Source: Quillaja saponaria
Lineage: Eukaryota > Streptophyta > Magnoliopsida > Fabales > Quillajaceae
DNA: 64,000 bases
Assembly: GCA_029379385.1 (NCBI GenBank)
Contig: CM055605.1
Span: 10,389,001-10,453,000 of the forward strand
Direction: 5' to 3'
Part shown: positions 61,607 to 64,000 of the stretch, one piece after another
Layout: every line of letters begins with the position of its first letter
Position numbering within the stretch: the first letter of the stretch is position 1
Position numbers and translations under genes: made by a program
Notes under the pieces: generated by a model
Database searches by the model: none
Told to the model about the DNA's origin: nothing
The model's input: the letters and a program-made list of their open reading frames with translations, nothing else

Positions 61607-63989
61607 TTTTGTATCGGAGCCTAATCTACATGAATTTAGAACCCTAATATTTATTTATTTAACATAAAACTATAGGGTTCATATAAGTTAATTTCTTTAA
61701 ACTCAAAATCAAACTCACGTATGAATGAAATTGAACACAATTTGCTAAGGCTTTTAAAGGTCTCGTTTATATCTTTAATTTGATATATTATTTGTATGAT
61801 TTCATCAACTATAAGTTAAGAAATTTGAATTTTAAAATTCGGGTTGTTTTAAAATCGAAATTAAGTTTTTGAGGTTGTTTTAAAATCAAAATTAAGTTTT
61901 TGATTTGAAAACTAAGATTTCATGTTGTTTTATCGATTTAGATTATGGTATGTTTTGTACATAGTTAGGAATCATTGAATGAGTTTAATTCATATTATTT
62001 TGAGAAATTGGAATGAAACCCTTATGAAATAGAATTAGGGTTCATATCACTATTTCAATTTATTGAAATATTATTTTGATAAAACATGAAATTGTTATAG
62101 GGTTATTTTTAGAAAAACAATTTAAAACATAACCCACACAAGGATTTGAGAAAAAGCATTAAAAAAGTATCTGGAAAAACATAATTTTCAAAAACGGGTC
62201 ATAACAGACCCATTCTTCCAGTCCGGGTCAAGAAGACCCAACTGGATGAGGAAGAAAGGGGCATAGCCGAGTGGGGATATCCCACGCGCGAAAGGTGGCG
62301 TGGGTGGTACACGCTCCACCTTCTGCCATCCCGTTTTCTCCCAAAATTTTACAAAATTAATTTTTTGAATTTTTGAATTTTATAGTATGGTTAAATTTGG
62401 GATATTATGTACATGATTTATTGGTTTGGTTAATGATATTTTGTTATGTTTCAAACTAATATGGTTGTACATAAATAGCTGTTGAAAACTATTTAATTTT
62501 CATATTTTATATTTTCTGAAACTGTTAACAGTAGGTACTTTCCCTAGTTAGAGCTAAATAATTTCGTACTCTCATATTTTCATGACATGTGTTAGTTAGA
62601 ATGCTTCTATTTCGATTCAATTTTTCAAAATTGCAACACATGTTTAATTATTCTATGAGATACTTTTAAAATGTATTTTGGTTTGAAAGGATAAATTATA
62701 AGTAATTATATTTTCTCGGCTTGAGAAAATCTTATAGGTTTATGTACATGGTTGCCACCAAAGTGGTATATCTAAATAGATTTGTGAGATTTTTGAAAGA
62801 AATAGTACGAGATGTTTCTTAAATTTTTGTATATAGTTTCCTCCCTGCCCAAAGGGGTTATTATATAATTTAATTTTGGAAAATACATGAAACATATGGT
62901 TTGATGTATACTGGCCTAGAAGGTTTATCTGTCCAAAGAGGATAGACTTTTCAAAAGCTATGATGCTCTAATTTTAGTTTCATGGGTTAATCATAAGATC
63001 CTAATAGCATGTTACATTCTCTGCCCAAAAAAGAGTCTGTAATGATGCACTTTGGATTCATGGAGAATAAATTTCTATTCTCGAATTTTAATTACTCAAT
63101 TTTTTGACATGTTGCATTATTTGTTATTGAATTAGTCTCCCTAGCTGTTAACAACAATAGTGCTACTATTGAATTCTTGAATGGGTTCAACTTTAAGAAA
63201 TAGAAGCAAGATGTTGAATTTGCCCAGAGAATTATGGATATCGATTTAGCTCTACGTAGTCAGAAACTTGTTGATTTTTCTGATGCTAGCTCCATAGCTC
63301 AGAAAGAGGCTTTTGACAAATGGGAGAGATCAAATAGGTTGAGTTTGATCTACATGAAAAGATCAATATTTGAACACCTTTTGAGTGGGTTGCCTGAAAC
63401 ACAAAGTGCCAAAGACTTCATGAAAGCTGTGGGGGATAGGTACTAGGTATCTGATAATGTTAAGACTAGAAAGCTAATAAAAGATCTAGCGGGTATGAGA
63501 TAAGAAAATGGAACTGGGGTTCGGGAATTTATTCTCATAATGGTTCACGTACAAACCAAGCTTAAAAACAAAGAAATTTCAATCCCTGATAGTTTTGTAG
63601 TTCACCATTTTCTCAACTCCTTACCACCTGATTTCTCCCAAATTAAAACCTCCTATAACACCCAAAATGAATCCTGGACCATTAATGAACTTATCTCTAA
63701 GTGTGTGGCTGAGGAGGATAAGCTTAAGAAAGAATAAAGTGAAACCATACTTTTTGTTTCCCATTCTAAACCTAGTTCTACCAAGGATGGTCAAGGTAAG
63801 TCTAAATCTACTAATTAAAAGAAAAATCAAGATGTGAAAAGGCATGGTACTGGTCAGAAACCTGTTGTGGGTGGTCATAAAGCTACTATTAAAAAGGACA
63901 TTACATGTTTCTTTTGCAAAAAGAGAGGTCATGTGAAAGCAGACTGCTTCAAACTGAAATCTCGGTTAGAAAAGAAAAATAAACAATAA
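61531..63989 (+). pseudogene. copia gag, apparently spliced, with stops
   Basis: Proposed first coding exon 61531-61543 (ATGGCTCAATTAG) inside the LTR, with donor GTAAGC and acceptor ATTAG at 63135. The join keeps frame and gives MAQLVSLAVNN. Downstream gag has IEFLNGFNF, SLIYMKRSI, FVVHHFLNSLPPDF and a CCHC zinc knuckle CFFCKKRGHVKADC at about 63906-63947. Stops at 63201 (where W is usual), 63444, 63501, 63735 and 63816 disable it. In the unspliced frame there is a stop at 63105 and no ATG before the first nonsense codon, so splicing or a lost start must be assumed. Confidence 0.75.
61609..61620 (+). other. primer-binding site of the copia element
   Basis: TTGTATCGGAGC matches 10 of 12 bases of the usual TGGTATCAGAGC, complementary to initiator methionine tRNA. 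It lies two bases after the LTR end. Confidence 0.7.
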
Positions 63990-64000
63990 GGTAACTCACT

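Larger units (their letters stand above)
61158..64000 (+). mobile_element. Ty1/copia retrotransposon, 5' part (runs off the window)
   Basis: 5' LTR, primer site, 1.5-kb leader and decayed gag in order; pol and the 3' LTR lie beyond the edge. The segmental copy at 54470/54471 shows the site without it, which supports the left border. A leader hairpin CCCACGC...GCGTGGG lies at 62281-62304. Confidence 0.85.

Noticed and set aside
62281..62304. GC-rich hairpin in the copia leader as a structured RNA gene
   Set aside because: A 7-bp stem alone is not enough, and no tRNA or other RNA signature surrounds it.
1..64000. CRISPR array, bacterial operons, rRNA or organelle DNA
   Set aside because: No regularly spaced short repeats, Shine-Dalgarno-led gene strings or rRNA/plastid sequence are seen; the genes are split by spliceosomal introns.

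Overview
The window is nuclear DNA of a flowering plant, most likely a eudicot. It is AT-rich and gene-poor. It carries intron-split genes with GT-AG junctions, a Pol V subunit gene (a polymerase found only in plants), an NPF/PTR transporter, and many decayed LTR retrotransposons and DNA transposons. I cannot name the species.

Layout. (1) About 1,100-11,100, minus strand: the 5' part of NRPE1, the largest subunit of RNA polymerase V. Ten coding exons follow a 5'-leader intron, and the gene runs off the left side of what can be traced. Exon 6 carries a one-base frameshift in a run of six C. Intron 8 is 2.5 kb and holds a short inverted-repeat transposon with a 9-bp target duplication. (2) 11,191-19,370: the region upstream of NRPE1 is duplicated about 5.5 kb away, and both copies carry short Helitron-like insertions. 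No gene is visible. (3) 21,093-26,785, minus strand: a near-complete but dead Ty3/gypsy Tat-lineage retrotransposon with both LTRs. Its integrase core is missing and a GC-rich tandem repeat lies before its 3' LTR. (4) 27-30 kb: a Ty1/copia gag relic and a 1.7-kb long-TIR Mutator-like element. (5) 35,818-38,844, plus strand: an intact five-exon NPF transporter gene. (6) 38,653-46,791: a recent 4-kb tandem duplication that begins inside the last NPF exon and ends just inside a neighbouring gypsy gag. Its junction fuses the gag start codon in frame to the last 63 residues of the transporter. (7) 46.8-57.1 kb: relics of a chromovirus-type gypsy element, at least two copia elements in opposite orientations, and a LINE. 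(8) 53.6-61.2 kb: another diverged segmental duplication, whose second copy spans a 1.5-kb hAT element and ends at a copia insertion. (9) 61,158 to the end: 5' LTR, PBS and decayed gag of that copia element, which appears to start its gag reading frame inside the LTR and splice out a 1.6-kb leader intron.

Only NRPE1 and the NPF gene look like host genes. NRPE1 acts in RNA-directed DNA methylation, which silences transposons; the NPF gene is a membrane transporter. They are not functionally linked. Exon coordinates come from splice signals, reading phase and family resemblance. No alignment or transcript data were available.
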